DNA of 64,000 bases from Botryococcus braunii (taxonomy: Eukaryota; Chlorophyta; Trebouxiophyceae), in NCBI GenBank assembly GCA_002005505.1, contig MVGU01001314.1, positions 52,501 to 116,500 of the forward strand. The letters are read 5' to 3'. The notes under the pieces were generated by a model. The model was not told the origin of the DNA. It ran no database searches and worked only from the letters and a program-made list of their open reading frames with translations. This document shows positions 52,863 through 64,000 of this stretch, in pieces (the first letter of the stretch is position 1; each line of letters starts with the position of its first letter). The position numbers and the translations under genes are program-made.

Positions 52863-53270
52863 ACACGGAGAGGCGATCTTTTCCTTCACTTGTTTGTTGC
52901 GGGTACAGCATTGCTGCCCGCCGGGGGGAGGGAGAAGGGCTTAGTTGCTCCCCGCGTGTCACCCCGTTGTTATACAAGTGGGAAGTTCAGTACGGTGAGC
53001 TGTATAGCGCGCGCATGATGTTAAGTGTAGATCATCGATCCACTTTGAAGCCCGCCATGACAATTTCAAGCAATGAATGCTGATGAACAAAGCTCACTGA
53101 CGTACCCTGGCGTACCTCACCATTGGAGGCTCAACAAACTTGTCGCCTAAGCTATATGTGTACAATAAACTGTTGCTTGAGTGTAGACTACATGTACACT
53201 GCTTGAAGAACTCTTACCTTACAGAGTCTTGCTCGTGATGACTGCTCTGATGTGAGCGAGGACGCTCCCA
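52863..53270 (+). other. Gypsy I 3' untranslated region
   Basis: About 400 bp between the chromodomain stop and the 3' LTR. No other gene is seen. Confidence 0.6.
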
Positions 53271-53471
53271 TGTAGGGGAGGGGGAAGGCTGCCAGCTCCA
53301 ATGCCAGGATTTCGGGCAGGAAGCTGCCGGGTCCTGGAATGAAGGCTCTGGAAAGTGGCACGCGTCTTGGCGTCGAAGGAAGTCCCGGTGCTGACCGGCT
53401 TGTAACGGATTCCGCTGAATGCTCTAACCTGACTGGTGTCTCGTCTCTCTCTCTCTTCCTTTGCCACCACA
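53271..53471 (+). repeat. Gypsy I 3' LTR
   Basis: 201 bp from TGTAGGGGAGG to CCACCACA, followed by the AGAAG duplication at 53472-53476, where the gypsy H frame resumes. Confidence 0.9.
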
Positions 53472-53476
53472 AGAAG

Positions 53477-56400
53477 GGTGTCTGCAGTGTGGAAGCCTGG
53501 AGAGAGTTGTTATAAGCGAACTCCACCATGCCTAAATACTTGCACCAATCATCCTGTCTCGGCCCCACAAACCCTCTTAACATGTCTTCCATGCTCCGAT
53601 TCATCCTCTCTATCTGTCCATCAGTCTGAGGGTGGTAGGCAGTAGACATAGCAATCTCAGTACCCAATAATTTCACAAAGGCCTTCCAGAAGTGCCTAGT
53701 GAATCGAGGATCCCTATCACTAACAATTGACGTAGGCATACCAAACCTAACAAAGACCCTGTCAATAAACAGTTGTGCAAGTTGAGGTGCAGTGATGGTT
53801 TTCATGCATGCAGCCAAGACACACAACTCAGAGAACCTATAAACAAAAACCACAATAGAATCAAAACCACAGCAGACAGGTAAATCAGTCACTAAATCAA
53901 GGGAAACGCTATGCCAAGGTCCATCCGGAATGGGCAGTGGCTGAAGCAGGCCATAAGGTATGGCTCCAGTCCCTTTATTGCGCTGACAGATGTCACAAGA
54001 CCTGCAAAAGTCCCTGACTGATGAGCTGAGACGTGGCCACCAAAATTCCCTGCACACTAGCTCATACAGCTTGTTAATACCAAGATGTCCAGAAATGGGT
54101 GTGGCATGACACTCTCTCAATACCTTCTCTCTCAATGCTTCAGGCACGTACACTTTACGTGACTGCACAGAATAAGGTACAGAGTCTCTCAACACCAAAA
54201 CACCTTCATCCACAAGTTTTACAACTGTGGGGTCAGAAGCACAAAGCAAGGCAATCTCTTGTAGGAGAGAAGAGACAGAAATGGAGGAGACATGCATCAT
54301 TGCAAGGTCAACACGCCTAGACAAAGCATCTGCAACAACATTATCAGTCCCTTTAACACATTTAATGTCAGGCATGAAACGCATAATTTCAGTTAGCCAT
54401 CTTTCATGTCTACTAGTCCTAACAGGAGCAGTCAACAAATTCTGAAGTGCTTGCTGGTCAGTGTGCACAGTAAACTTAGCACCTAGCAGCAAATGTTTCC
54501 ATTTAAGTAAAGCATGAACAAGAGCCAATAATTCTCTTTCATAAGGGGCTAATTTCTTCTCAGGGGGCTGGAGTTTCCTGGACTCGAAGGGGGCTGCAGT
54601 CCCTGTCCTTGATCCTGCTGCAAAACAGCACCCACAGAAAAGCATGAGGCATCGACATGCACAACAAAAGGTTTATCTAAATCAGGCATTAATAAACAAG
54701 GAGGAGTAGAGACAAGATGCTTCAATGCAACAAAGGCTTGGATTTGAGGTCCCTCCCAAGTCCAAGGCACATCCTTCTTAAGCAACTCAGTAAGAGGATA
54801 GGCAACATCTGCAAAATGATCTATGAAAGTCTCATAATAACTATGACACAATCAGGGGAGTGGGCCAATCCTGGATGGTTGAAACCTTCCTTGGATCTAC
54901 CATTATCCCTTGAGGAGTCAACAGATGTCCCAAGTATTCCACCTGCTTAGCAACAAATTCACACTTAGACCTTTTACAATAAAATTTATGTGCCATGAGC
55001 ACTGACAAGACAATTCTCAAATGCTCCATATGTTCTTCAATAGATTTAGAATATATTTGGATGTCATCTAGGTAAGCCAACACAAACCTACCAAGGAAGG
55101 GAGCCAAGATATTATTCATCACTAACTGAAAGGTGGCAGGAGCATTAGTGAACCCAAAAGGCATCAAAGTGAACTCGTAATGGCCATAACGGGTCTTGAA
55201 GCTGTTTTTTCAATGCTGTCTTCGTGCATTCTAATCTGGTGGTACCCAGAGGCAAGATCAAGCTTAGAAAACACACAACTTCCATGCAACTGTTCAAACA
55301 TCTCATCCACGCGAGGCAGTGGGTGCTGATTCCTAACAATAATCCTATTTAAGGCTCTGTAATCAATGCATAAACGCCAGCCACCATCCTTTTTGGGAAC
55401 AAATAGAATGGGTGCACCAAATGGAGAAGTTGATGGGCGGATGAACCCCCTCTCAAGGAGCTCCTGCAGCTGTGCACGTAGTTCAGCAAGCTGAGCTTCA
55501 GACAGCGGGTAAATGCGGGAGGCTGGAGGAGTTGCGTCCGGCTCCAATCTGATGTAATGATTACCAGCACGAGAAGGAGGGAGGCCTTCAGGAAGTCCAG
55601 ATAAAACATCCTTAAACTCCTGCAAAAGCTGCTCCAACTCTGGCACTTCATATGCATTAGTATCTGAGGTAGCATTAACTGCATTAAGATGAGTAATGTA
55701 CAATGGTACACCTAACTTGACCATTTCATCCACTTCCATGGAAGAAACCACATACCCTGGCATGCCTGACCTCTGACAGCCTAGAAGCACATGTGTCTTG
55801 TTATCATGAATCAAGGAAACAGCATTCAACTTCCAATTAACTATTGGGTTAAAGACAGTCAACCAAGGTTTGCCTAAGACAAGATCATAATATGACAACT
55901 AAGTGGGAAGGCAAGTGACTCCAAAACCCAAAGTTCCCACAGTCAGGTCAGTTGACACATTATGTCCTACTACAGATGTCCTACCATCAGTCACTCTTAC
56001 AGTAACAGGTGAACTTAAAGGAATAGTGGGAAGGGCAAGCTCCTGAACAAGTTTATCATCAATAAAGTTGGCAGAGGCTCCACTATCTAACAAAATCCTG
56101 ACAGGTCTACCAGCAACAGTTCCCTCAAACTCAATGCAGGTAGAGGATAAGTCAAGACCATCCACAATACGTCTACTATTAAGCCGAATGAAAGAGTCAA
56201 AACATGTTGCAGGCAGAGGTTTCTCCTTCACACTAAGAATACCAGTCTGCACAAAACAACGAAACAAGGGCAGCCTGTATTTGCACTACAGTGGGGCGCG
56301 CGCTGAAAGGTGGAAGTAAGACCCAGGGCAGTCAAAACAGAAGCCGAGAGCAATAAATCATGAGACTGTTGTTGAGTAGTCCCTTCCAAAACCTGTGCAC

Positions 56401-56554
56401 AGTCACTTGGGCAAGAGAGCACAGTCAATCTCGTACATGGTAATAATTGTGACACAAGCTGGCTAATAGTACACTCCCTGTTACTACTATCAACAAACAA
56501 GACAACATGAGCATCACTAGAAGGAAGGTGAGGAGCTGCATCTCTCTTATACAT
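53477..56554 (-). pseudogene. Gypsy H protease, RT, RNase H and integrase
   Basis: On the minus strand in order: a remnant of gag (from about 56554), protease LLDSGASANFIDD, a TAG at 55899-55901, [13 protein letters not shown] ([32 protein letters not shown]), a frameshift near 55180, [13 protein letters not shown], active site YLDD, and a shift near 54600. RNase H follows (HTDQQALQNLL, ADALSRR). Integrase has the zinc finger (H-H / C-C around LRECHATPISGHLG and CDICQRNKG) and the core DLVTDLP, SDRDPRFT and YHPQTDGQIERMNR. It is the upstream half of the gene whose end lies at 13162-13806. Confidence 0.88.
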
Positions 56555-57366
56555 TGTTGAATGAATTGGTCAATACTGTGCTTAGTGACATCCCCTGTCA
56601 CATGACGTCAACAGCGGAGTAAACTATAGACTTTATGAACAGTATAGATCATAATCGCACCTCAACGACATAACACGTGACTTGTACGATATGCGATCTC
56701 AGTAGACATTGCGTATGGTAGTACTTTAGGATCCCTGCAGTCCGAGCCATCCCTGGGCAGCTCAGGAACGGCTCGGTACTTGTCCGAAGCATGTTGGTAT
56801 CCTTGACCAACCTCTACTGTTGGAGAGTGCTGTTCCTGGAAACGTTGTAGCGTGGACGGTTTTTCCCACAGGCTACGAACTGACGCTGCCGTCGTGCCAT
56901 AACTGCAGGTGTGTTTAGGGTTCTCAAAGACGTTGCAGATATGATTGTGCTCAAACATTCAGACCAGTTAGATATTACTGCAGTGTGCATTGATGAGAGT
57001 GCATGACGAGAGCGCACTGAATGTTTGACCTCATTGAGACTTATGTTAAAGTTGACAAACATCACAAAGAGTCCTTGCTGAGTTACTATGAACTATTACT
57101 GTATTCTAGTGACGTATATTCAACATCGCAAGGCCTCTTTGGTGCTAAACTCTACTATCAGGCAAGGCGTAGTGTTACGTGGTCTTTAGCAAGAGTGAGA
57201 GCAGTTAACATCATATGTAAGACTTGTCCGAAGCATGTTGGTATCCTTGACCAACCTCTACTGTTGGAGAGTGCTGTGTGCTATTCCTGGAAACGTTGGA
57301 GCGTGGACGGTTTTTCGCACAGGCTACGAACTGACGCTGCCGTCGTGCCATCACTGCAGGTATCGC
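56555..57366 (+). mobile_element. Copia-type family G LTR with duplicated module
   Basis: Starts TGTTGAATGAATTGG next to the gypsy H gag remnant. A module of about 130 bp occurs twice. Copy 1 ends ACTGCAG at 56908, followed by GTGTGT; copy 2 ends ACTGCAG at 57359, followed by GTATCGCC. The module sequence differs from those of families A-E although the architecture is the same. Copia coding sequence follows within 25 bp, so the primer site and gag are deleted. Confidence 0.6.
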
Positions 57367-57383
57367 CAAAAGCAGAAATGCTT

Positions 57384-58320
57384 TAACCATCATGATCTAG
57401 GTAAGGTCAAAGATTTTTGGGTTGCCAAGTCCGTCGTTACCGACAGGACAGGCAAGTTTCTATCATTTGCATCCCAAAGATTGAGGCTCTGCTAGATAAA
57501 TTCGGTGTGAGCGATGGCGGAAGAGTAGTGGACACTCCCATGCAAAAGGGATTCGTTCCTACTCGGATGCCCTTTGTAGAGGATGAGCGTGATGGTTCGG
57601 GTGCTGGGGTCCCCTTAGATCCAGGTCATAGATATTGTGAGCTTATTGGCTCACTGATGTATATAGCCAATACAACACGACCTGATATTGCACAAGCTGT
57701 CGGCGTTCTCTCTCGCTATAGGTGTAATCCCACCAATGGCAGTGGCCACTGCCCATTGGAATGCAGCAATGCTTGTGTTGCACTACCTTGGGGATACGAA
57801 GGACAAAGTCCTCGTACTAGGTGGCAACTCCAGTGTAGTCTTGGAGGGTTATGTAGATGCCAATTTTGCGGGTGACCTAGATAGTTTATTTTCTACGTCT
57901 GGGTATGTATTTTATGTCTTTGGCGGTGCTGTGTCATGGACCAGCAAGAAGCAAAACTCTGTGGCTACCTCAACTGTTGAGGCAAAGTTCATGGCTTCTA
58001 GCCTTGCCATCAAGGAGGCCAACTGGCTGAGGTCCTTCTTGGAGGAGATTGGAGAGCCACCGTGGAATGTTAAGATTTTCATTGACAACCAAGGGTGCAT
58101 CAACAATCTTAGGAACCCTGTGAACTCTAAATTCACAAAGCATATCGCAGTGGCATTCCATTACGCACGTGAGGCCATTAAGTTATGCCAAGTTGATATC
58201 CAATATGTGGAATCAGCTAAGAACCGTGCAGATGTGATGACCAAGCCATTGGTTGTTCCCGTGTTCAGGAAACATGTCGATGCTCTAGCTAGAGGTCTAC
58301 TCACTCTGTATCAAGAGTGA
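57384..58320 (+). pseudogene. Copia E RT end and RNase H
   Basis: Starts within RT (HDLGKVKDF), shifts frame near 57417 and near 57740, and then carries RNase H (VDANFAGD, TSTVEAKFMAS, FIDNQGCINNLRN, KHIAVAFHYARE) to a TGA at 58318-58320. It is related to A-D but diverged. The 3' polypurine tract AAGGGGAAG directly precedes the LTR at 58334. Confidence 0.88.
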
Positions 58321-58476
58321 AGACAAGGGGAAGTGTTACATTTTGTGACATATAGTGAGATTGCCTTCCTCTTGAACAGACATGAACTCTAAAAAGGAAC
58401 TGATAAATAATGGCATGAACAAAGGTATACATGAGACGCTTATCAAAGAGAATTGTAATTAAGCACAAGGTCATGT

Positions 58477-58484
58477 TATAAATA
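58477..58484 (+). promoter_or_regulatory. Candidate TATA box in LTR E
   Basis: TATAAATA about 85 bp upstream of the first module, in the expected U3 position. Transcription start not demonstrated. Confidence 0.45.
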
Positions 58485-58819
58485 GTGTCGTACGGTATTC
58501 GCACGTGGTTGCCAGATCAACGCGTGATCTTGCAACGCTGGTATTTGCAAGGCAAGCAGCGGAGTTGAATGTCACTTGCCTAGCACTATCAATGATTGAT
58601 GCATGTGTGAAGACAGCAAGTGTTTTGCCTATGGCGTAAGGCCGTCACACGGACTGCACAGACAACTAAGACAACTGATCACTCGCTCTGCTCGTGCTTG
58701 CAGGTAAGGCCGATTGGCCTAGTTAGACATGTCAAGACATGCATGGACAAGTTACTTGCTTACTATAACTTAATTGTTGAACATCTGTATCTTCATCGAT
58801 ATCGATTGTGGGTGTCATA

Positions 58820-59045
58820 TGTAAAGACAACCATTACCTTGTACTTCATATGCGTGCATGGGGAGATCCCGTACAGTTCTCTCTGGTTTTCATATATACT
58901 TAGATGAACGCGTACATTCTATAATTGTCCGCTCTGCGTCGCATTTATGACGAGAACTTCACGCATTGTAATCAGTCGCTATCTTCGTCTTCATGAACGG
59001 ATCTCTTGGCCTCAGTCAAATACTCTTCCGCTGATTGCCATAACA
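58820..59045 (+). mobile_element. Solo LTR of gypsy F
   Basis: 226 bp from TGTAAAGACAACC to GCCATAACA with TCATA on both sides (58815-58819 and 59046-59050). This is the product of recombination between the two LTRs of an inserted element. It matches the LTR at 61189. Confidence 0.9.
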
Positions 59046-59316
59046 TCATACCTATGAGTGAAGATCACGGAGACAAGTGTCATGCAAGATATTTGTTAGC
59101 GTATGCAAGGATTTATGTTATGGAGGCTCAATTGCGTTAGCACAAGAAGACTCTAAATGTAACGACTTGCCTAGCACTATCAATGATTGATGCATGTGTG
59201 AAGACAACAAGTGTTTTGCTTATGGCGTAAGGCCGTCACACGGACTGCCCAGCCAACTAAGACAACTGATCACTCGCTCCGCTCGTGCTTGCAGGTCTTA
59301 AGCCCATAACCTAAAT

Positions 59317-60599
59317 GTAAGATTTATGTTACAGAAGGCCCTGTGAGGGAGAGGATCCTAGCAGAGTGTCATAGCGAACCTTTATCAGGCTATTTGGGCG
59401 CTCACAAGACTGCTAATGAAGTGTGCAGGTTCTTCTATTGGCCAGCCATGGTGCTTGTCGTACGTCAGTACTACAGAGAGTGTACTAGCTGTCAGCGGAT
59501 GAAGGGAACTAGCACCTTTTGGATTGTTGCAGCCCTTGCCTGTTTCAGAGTCGCTTTTGAAGAGTGTTTCTTTGGATCTGGTGACAGACCTGCCATTGTG
59601 CTGTGGACATGACTCCATTGTAGTCGTTGTCAATCGTTTGACCAAGTTGATTGTATTTGCGCCTTGTTCTAAAATTGTGAGAGCACCTCAGTTGGTTCAG
59701 ATCTTCATTTACGCAGTATTTAGACGGTTTGGCATGCCAACTTCCCTTGTGTCTGACAGAGACCAAGGTTTACTATTCATTTTTGGAAGGCATTCATGTC
59801 GTTATTCGGCATGCAATTGAACATGTGTACTGCTTACCACCCTCAGACCGACGGTCAGACCGAGAGGGCTAATAGGACTGTTGAAGACATGCTGAGAGGG
59901 TTTGTGGGTCCCAAGCAAGATGATTGGTGCAAGTATTTGGCCATTGTGGATTTCGCTTATAACAATTCAGTACAGGCCACCACTCAGCATAGTCGACTTC
60001 CCTTATTCCTGAACAATGACAGAAACCCTCTAACGCCTTTGTCCACGGCTGTTCCTAAGCGCTCATCGGTGCCCGCCATTGCTGAATATGTGGGGGACTT
60101 CCAGAAGGCTTTGAATGTTGCCAAATTTAATATTCCATCTTCCCAACAGCGCCAGAATACTATGCCAATAGAAGGAGGAGGGATCATCCTTTCCAGGTTG
60201 GAGATTCAGTGTTGTTGGCTGTGCGCAAACACCAGCTCCCCCCTGGGTTGTCCTCTATGCTATCAGCCAAGTATATGGGCCCCTTCTCTATCCTAGAAGC
60301 TCTAGGTGTGAATGCGTTTAAGCTGCAGCCAGCTGGATTTGCCTTCTGATTTCAGGATTCACCCTGCTTTTCATGTGTCTAAATTAAAGCCATACGTATC
60401 GTCCACTAACCCTACTGCAGAGTGTACAAACCCTAGTCCTTTGTTTACAGGCAGACAAAGAGATTACTATGAAGTGGAGACCATCGTGGGCAAGAAGAAA
60501 TTTGGACGCTCCTGGGGCTTTCTTGTGAAATGGAAAGGCTGGTCAGATGATGATAATTCTTGGGAGGCGCTTCAGAATGTCAAACCTTATCGCACCTGA
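59317..60599 (+). pseudogene. Gypsy F integrase and chromodomain
   Basis: 5'-truncated. Contains the integrase zinc finger (AECHSEPLSGYLGAHKT, CTSCQRMKG), the core DLVTDLP, a TSLVSDRD region with a frame change near 59770, and YHPQTDGQTERANR. It continues with AYNNSVQATT and, after another shift near 60200, FHVSKLKPYV and a chromodomain FLVKWKGWSDDDNSWEAL. It is close to gypsy H in this region. Stop TGA at about 60597. Confidence 0.87.
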
Positions 60600-61188
60600 C
60601 AGACCTTCCTTTTCCTGGCTGGAGCAATGACTTCCTCTTGGCAGCCTAGATCTTCGCCGCATGGGTCTCTGTAATACAGCTGCGCTTAGACTTGGGAGGG
60701 TGGATTGTGGGTTGGGAGGATTTGGGGCTGGGAGGGTACTCATGGTGTTTGTGCCTTGCAATTACGCTCTCGGGACCCTCTTTCAAAAGCAGTACAACAT
60801 ACAGTACAGCATAAGGTACACTGTACCTCCGTTTTCCAGCTTACTGTTCTAATGTACTTGTGTTGAAGGGTGGGGGAAGTAACATGGATTGGGAGCCATG
60901 CCCCTTTGAATCAACTTACAGTTGTAGTCAGTTCTTCCCTAGATGCGACTTTCAATTAGAAGGGAAGGCCCTTAAAGGCCATCTTCTACTGGAGGGAATT
61001 GTTCCTCTTTTTCCTTCCTCAGGTATCTTCCAATGTCTTGTTTCTCTGCAAGTTGTAATTGACCTGATGTGTGTGGGTTAATTGCGCAAGAACAGAAGGG
61101 TTTCCGTAGTCTTTTTGATCTATCTTCATGATCTGCGTTTCATGAAGAAGGGCCCTTGCCCGTCATCTTCGTTCCAAGGGGGAGGGAA
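60600..61188 (+). other. Gypsy F 3' untranslated region
   Basis: About 590 bp ending in a polypurine tract (AAGGGGGAGGGAA) just before the LTR. Contains the palindrome-like ATAAGGTACACTGTACCT at 60811-60828, a motif shared with copia A and B. No other gene. Confidence 0.6.
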
Positions 61189-61418
61189 TGTAAGGACAAC
61201 CATTACCATTACCAAGCTTGTACTTCAAATGCGTGCATAGGCAAATCTCGTACAATTCTCTCGGATGTCATGTATGATTAGATGATTGCATGCATTCTAT
61301 AAATTGGCCCCTCTGCGTGGCATTTAAGACGAAATTTTCACGCATTTTAATCAGTGGCTGTCTTCTTCATGAACGGATCTCTTTGCCTCAGTCATATACT
61401 CTTCCACCGATTGCTGTA
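61189..61418 (+). mobile_element. Gypsy F 3' LTR, end lost
   Basis: Starts TGTAAGGACAACC and follows the solo LTR at 58820 to GATTGCTGTAAT, then runs into microsatellite sequence without the terminal ACA. No target duplication. Confidence 0.8.
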
Positions 61419-61433
61419 ATAGTGGTTGTTGTT

Positions 61434-61523
61434 GTAAAAAAAAATAAAAATAAAAAAAATAATAATAACAATAACAATAACAATAACAATAACAATAACA
61501 ATAACAATAACAATAACAATAAC

Positions 61524-61588
<65 letters not shown>

Positions 61589-61805
61589 TAATAATAATAA
61601 CAATAATAATAATAATAATAATAATGATGATGATGATGATGATGATGCTGATGATGATGATATCAATAATAATATCAATAATAACAAATATAAATATAGT
61701 TATGGTGTAATTATAATTATAATAGTTATAGCTATAATTACTCTTATTATTGCTACTACTATTACTATTATTATTATTGTTACTGTTACCGTTGTTGTTT
61801 TCATT
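61434..61805. repeat. (AAT/AAC)n, (GAT)n and (ATT/GTT)n microsatellites
   Basis: About 190 bp of AAC/AAT units, then (GATGAT)n at about 61625-61660, then AT-rich sequence and an ATT/GTT run at about 61740-61805. The first and last tracts are roughly complementary and could fold back. The poly-Asn and poly-Leu frames across it are artefacts. Confidence 0.95.
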
Positions 61806-62947
61806 ACGGTTGTTATTCCATCTTGTACCTCATGTTCTGCCTATATTGCACATGAGAAGACCATCTCGTCACGCACAAGGCACTCCCTTATATTTTAAAT
61901 ATCCAACAATGATAGTAAGGCATGATATGAGCTTGTAATTACACCCACTCATACGTAGAAAGCCACATGATGGGCCAACAGTATGCATGGTTCTACAGTC
62001 ACATCTCGTATCAGCACTTGCACGCACATTATGTATACATGATGTGCCTGGGAGTATACGTATACTCCCACACTACTACACGATTACCGCTTTCCGGCCA
62101 GCGAATGGGGGCCAAAGTGCATGATATCTTAACATTGTGACGCCTCGTACAGATACCTCAAATCACTAGCTTTGCCAGGCAGCTTGATGGCTTCACTACA
62201 GAGAGAAGCTGCTACTCTCGCATTTTGGGCCACGCCATTCATAGCTGCTGCACATGTGACAATATTGCATGAATGCATGAATGCATATTGCATAAATGCA
62301 CATGTGCGCACGTCTTTAACATAGTTCTCATTGGCCTACGTCACGACCCTACCTTTCTGCAGAAACTTTACAGGTCTTATGAAATGACATAGGGTACATG
62401 GGCCAAATTGTAGCACATAGCCTCATTTGCACGTCCGCCAGTCTTGCTTCCCATCGTGCCTCCTGTCGTGCTATCAACATGAGTGTATGACACTCCACCC
62501 AGTGGCGGTAATTGAGATCATCCGCACTCTTCTCCTTTTGTGCTCCCCTCCTTTGCATAGGCGACAGTCCAACGCACATGCTTTTGTTACTGTGATGATA
62601 GTAAGTATGCTGTAACATCAAGCTGGACAAGGATCCTGGGGTCCATATGCTCGGACTCCAAGACTGTAAGTATCTGTCACAGTATATAGGCAGTTGAGAT
62701 AATGATCACATTATTAGGATTTGACTGAGCATGGTAGCATGTGGAGTGTGTGGAGTGGAGTGTGTGGAGGTGTGACTACGCATGTCACACCCACAGTATT
62801 AGCAGAAGACATCACATTACATGGGGGTGTGGGCTCTTGCTTTCGATAGTGACATTTGCAGGTTTCGCTTATGACTGGCTGCGAGCAAACAAATCACTAC
62901 GCGGATAGCTAATCCAGAATCTGAAATCCGGAATTGACAACCCACCC
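61806..62947. other. No recognisable gene
   Basis: Only short frames occur. A perfect 22-bp palindrome lies at 62049-62070, ATGCAT-rich repeats at about 62265-62310, and GTGTGGAGTG repeats near 62735-62770. Confidence 0.5.
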
Positions 62948-63205
62948 TCATGAATCCAATACTTTCTGAATGCGAACGAATGCTTGAGACATGCTTTTAA
63001 ACACGTGGCCAGATTCTGTGATAAAGAGGGGCCGTACAGGGGGAGTGGCGGTCAGTTCCAACCATTGTGTCCATAAGTCCCTAAATGCTCTATAGCCATG
63101 TGCCATGTTGCGAAGAAAGACCTGAACCTTCAGCAGGTGATTCTTGCTGCTATGGGCCTCCCGGAGCAGCCTGTCAAGGTTGTCGATTATATTCATTATC
63201 TGCCC
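62948..63205 (-). CDS. Probable RidA/YjgF-family exon
   Basis: On the minus strand, after a GTGCAG acceptor at 63206-63211, about 85 residues align by eye with the C-terminal half of RidA-family proteins of the YoaB-like type: GQIMNIIDNLDRLLREAHSSK, then LLKVQVFLRNM, FRDLWTQWL and PPVRPLF. The Arg in PPVRP matches the conserved PAR Arg that binds substrate carboxylate. RidA proteins hydrolyse reactive imines or enamines. The N-terminal half must lie upstream (right), where no convincing exon was found. The last 20 residues do not match the family, so the gene may be broken or spliced. Confidence 0.55.
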   Translation of the reverse strand, partial: GQIMNIIDNLDRLLREAHSSKNHLLKVQVFLRNMAHGYRAFRDLWTQWLELTATPPVRPLFITESGHVFKSMSQAFVRIQKVLDS

Positions 63206-63619
63206 TGCACATGCCAAAATGTCAGATGAAGTTCAGCAATTTTAGACAGCCATTTGGCTAGTAAATTGATAAGAAGGGGTTTTTCCTGTGGCCTGTTGCA
63301 CACCCATCGCTCCCGTTTCAGAGTATGTTGAACCACACTCCTGGACTCCCGGAGAGTCATGGGGCAGCTGGGAGGTTGCAAGTCTGACACAGATCCTCTG
63401 CTGTTCAGCAGATAAGCATGTCACATTTATCACCTTTTGCCTTGATCAACAGGCATTGATGAAAAAACAAATTAAAGTAACAAAAATTGCACCTAGCTTG
63501 GCACCGTTCTCATTCTTTCTGTGTGGATCACTCATACTTAACCAAGCTCAGTCTGCCTGTCTGAATTCTACTGATTACATATGCTACACACTATGATGTA
63601 CAACTGTTAAGAGGAATTC
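63206..63619. other. Unassigned sequence upstream of the RidA-like exon
   Basis: Expected to hold the intron and earlier exons of the minus-strand RidA-like gene. Frames at 63196-63433 show no family motif. Confidence 0.35.
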
Positions 63620-63845
63620 TGTTATAGCAACCAGCGGAAGAGTATATGACTGAGGCAAAGAGATCCGTTCACGAAGAAGAAGATAGCGGCTGATTACAAC
63701 GCATAAAGTTTTCGCCTTAAATGCGACACGGAGCGGCCAACCATAGAATGTACGCGTTCATTTAATTATATTTGAAAACCAGAGAGAACTGTAAGGGATC
63801 TCCCTATGCACGCATATGAAGTACAAGGTAATGGCTGTCTTTACA
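63620..63845 (-). mobile_element. Gypsy F LTR, minus orientation
   Basis: 226 bp whose reverse complement runs TGTAAAGACAGCC to GCTATAACA, matching the solo LTR at 58820-59045 in length and order. Flanks AATTC and TATTT do not match, so no target duplication is seen. Confidence 0.8.
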
Positions 63846-64000
63846 TATTTTAGGCAGGAGAATCTGGACAGGAACACATGACCTTGACACAAACAGATTT
63901 TACAAGATCATGTATACACCTTGGGTTGGAGACATTAAACGACAAGGCGACTGGAATATAAAATGCAAAAATATTACTTTATGTTGTCTTTTGAAGAACC
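63846..64000. other. No recognisable feature
   Basis: The last 155 bp show no coding or repeat signal that I can support. Confidence 0.4.

Larger units (their letters stand above)
13812..53471 (+). mobile_element. Gypsy I, chromovirus carrying nested insertions
   Basis: LTRs of 198 bp (13812-14009) and 201 bp (53271-53471) are flanked by AGAAG at 13807-13811 and 53472-53476. The primer site TGGTATCGGCGAG starts at 14013. Gag, protease, RT, RNase H, part of integrase and a chromodomain are present in order on the plus strand. The 39.7-kb footprint is mostly two insertions: a DNA-transposon array in gag (14992-19156) and copia B in RT (20880-50719). Several stop codons and an integrase deletion show that it is dead. 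Confidence 0.92.
58334..59316 (+). mobile_element. Copia E LTR, interrupted by solo LTR F
   Basis: Starts TGTTACATTTTGTGAC. Modules of about 135 bp end GTGCTTGCAG at 58703 (followed by GTAAGG, a consensus splice donor) and at 59294 (followed by GTCTTAAGCCCATAACC). The right boundary is approximate because gypsy F coding sequence begins at about 59317. Without the inserted LTR F, the distance between module ends is about 360 bp, as in the other families. Confidence 0.75.

Noticed and set aside
53188..53470. Integrase frame extending into a novel C-terminal domain (WWQRKRERDETP)
   Set aside because: This is the gypsy H frame reading by chance into the gypsy I LTR; the true continuation is at 13806 and below.
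56555..59316. LTR G and LTR E as the two ends of one copia element
   Set aside because: Their modules and starts differ in sequence, and no shared target duplication was found.
61290..61898. 202-residue poly-Asn protein and opposite poly-Leu protein
   Set aside because: Produced by AAT/AAC microsatellite; no domain at either end.

Overview
The window is a nuclear, intron-bearing, repeat-dominated eukaryotic genome segment. A green-lineage host (a green or streptophyte alga, or an early land plant) fits best. The evidence is a plant-type bZIP gene, chromodomain Ty3/gypsy elements, and several Ty1/copia families whose primer binding site matches the anticodon arm of initiator tRNA-Met. The species is not identifiable from the sequence. 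More than 80 percent of the window is transposon-derived, and only two stretches look like host genes.

Layout. 1-2.3 kb: no recognisable gene. 2.7-7.6 kb: a LINE whose ORF1 and ORF2 lie in one frame split by a single TAG, preceded and followed by 3' scraps of related LINEs. 8.2-10.0 kb: a cryptic three-exon bZIP transcription factor gene with a long (AC)n tract in intron 1. 10.8-12.4 kb: LTR debris, with an inverted LTR pair around a copia RNase H fragment. 12.1-56.55 kb: a five-level nest. An old minus-strand gypsy (H) is split by a plus-strand gypsy (I, 13812-53471). I carries a DNA-transposon array in gag and copia B in its RT. B carries copia A in its 5' LTR and copia D downstream of its integrase. 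A carries copia C, and D carries a TRIM. Every junction has a matching target-site duplication, so the order of events can be read directly. 56.6-61.4 kb: scraps of further copia (G, E) and gypsy (F) families plus a solo LTR. 61.4-64 kb: trinucleotide microsatellites, unannotated sequence, a probable RidA-family exon and another LTR F.

The most unusual content is in the copia elements. First, families C and D have an extra ORF between the primer binding site and gag (called ORF0 here). Its N terminus copies the histone H3 tail: D has RTKQTARK, and C has the tail in exact H3 register with Met where H3 has Lys9. Second, LTRs of six copia-type families share one architecture: a roughly 135-150 bp module present twice, both copies ending in CAG, the first always followed by GT. 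A GT-AG intron could therefore remove exactly one module. Single-module and triple-module LTRs are also present. Copia C (23995-31302) is structurally intact, with an uninterrupted gag-pol frame and LTRs that look identical.
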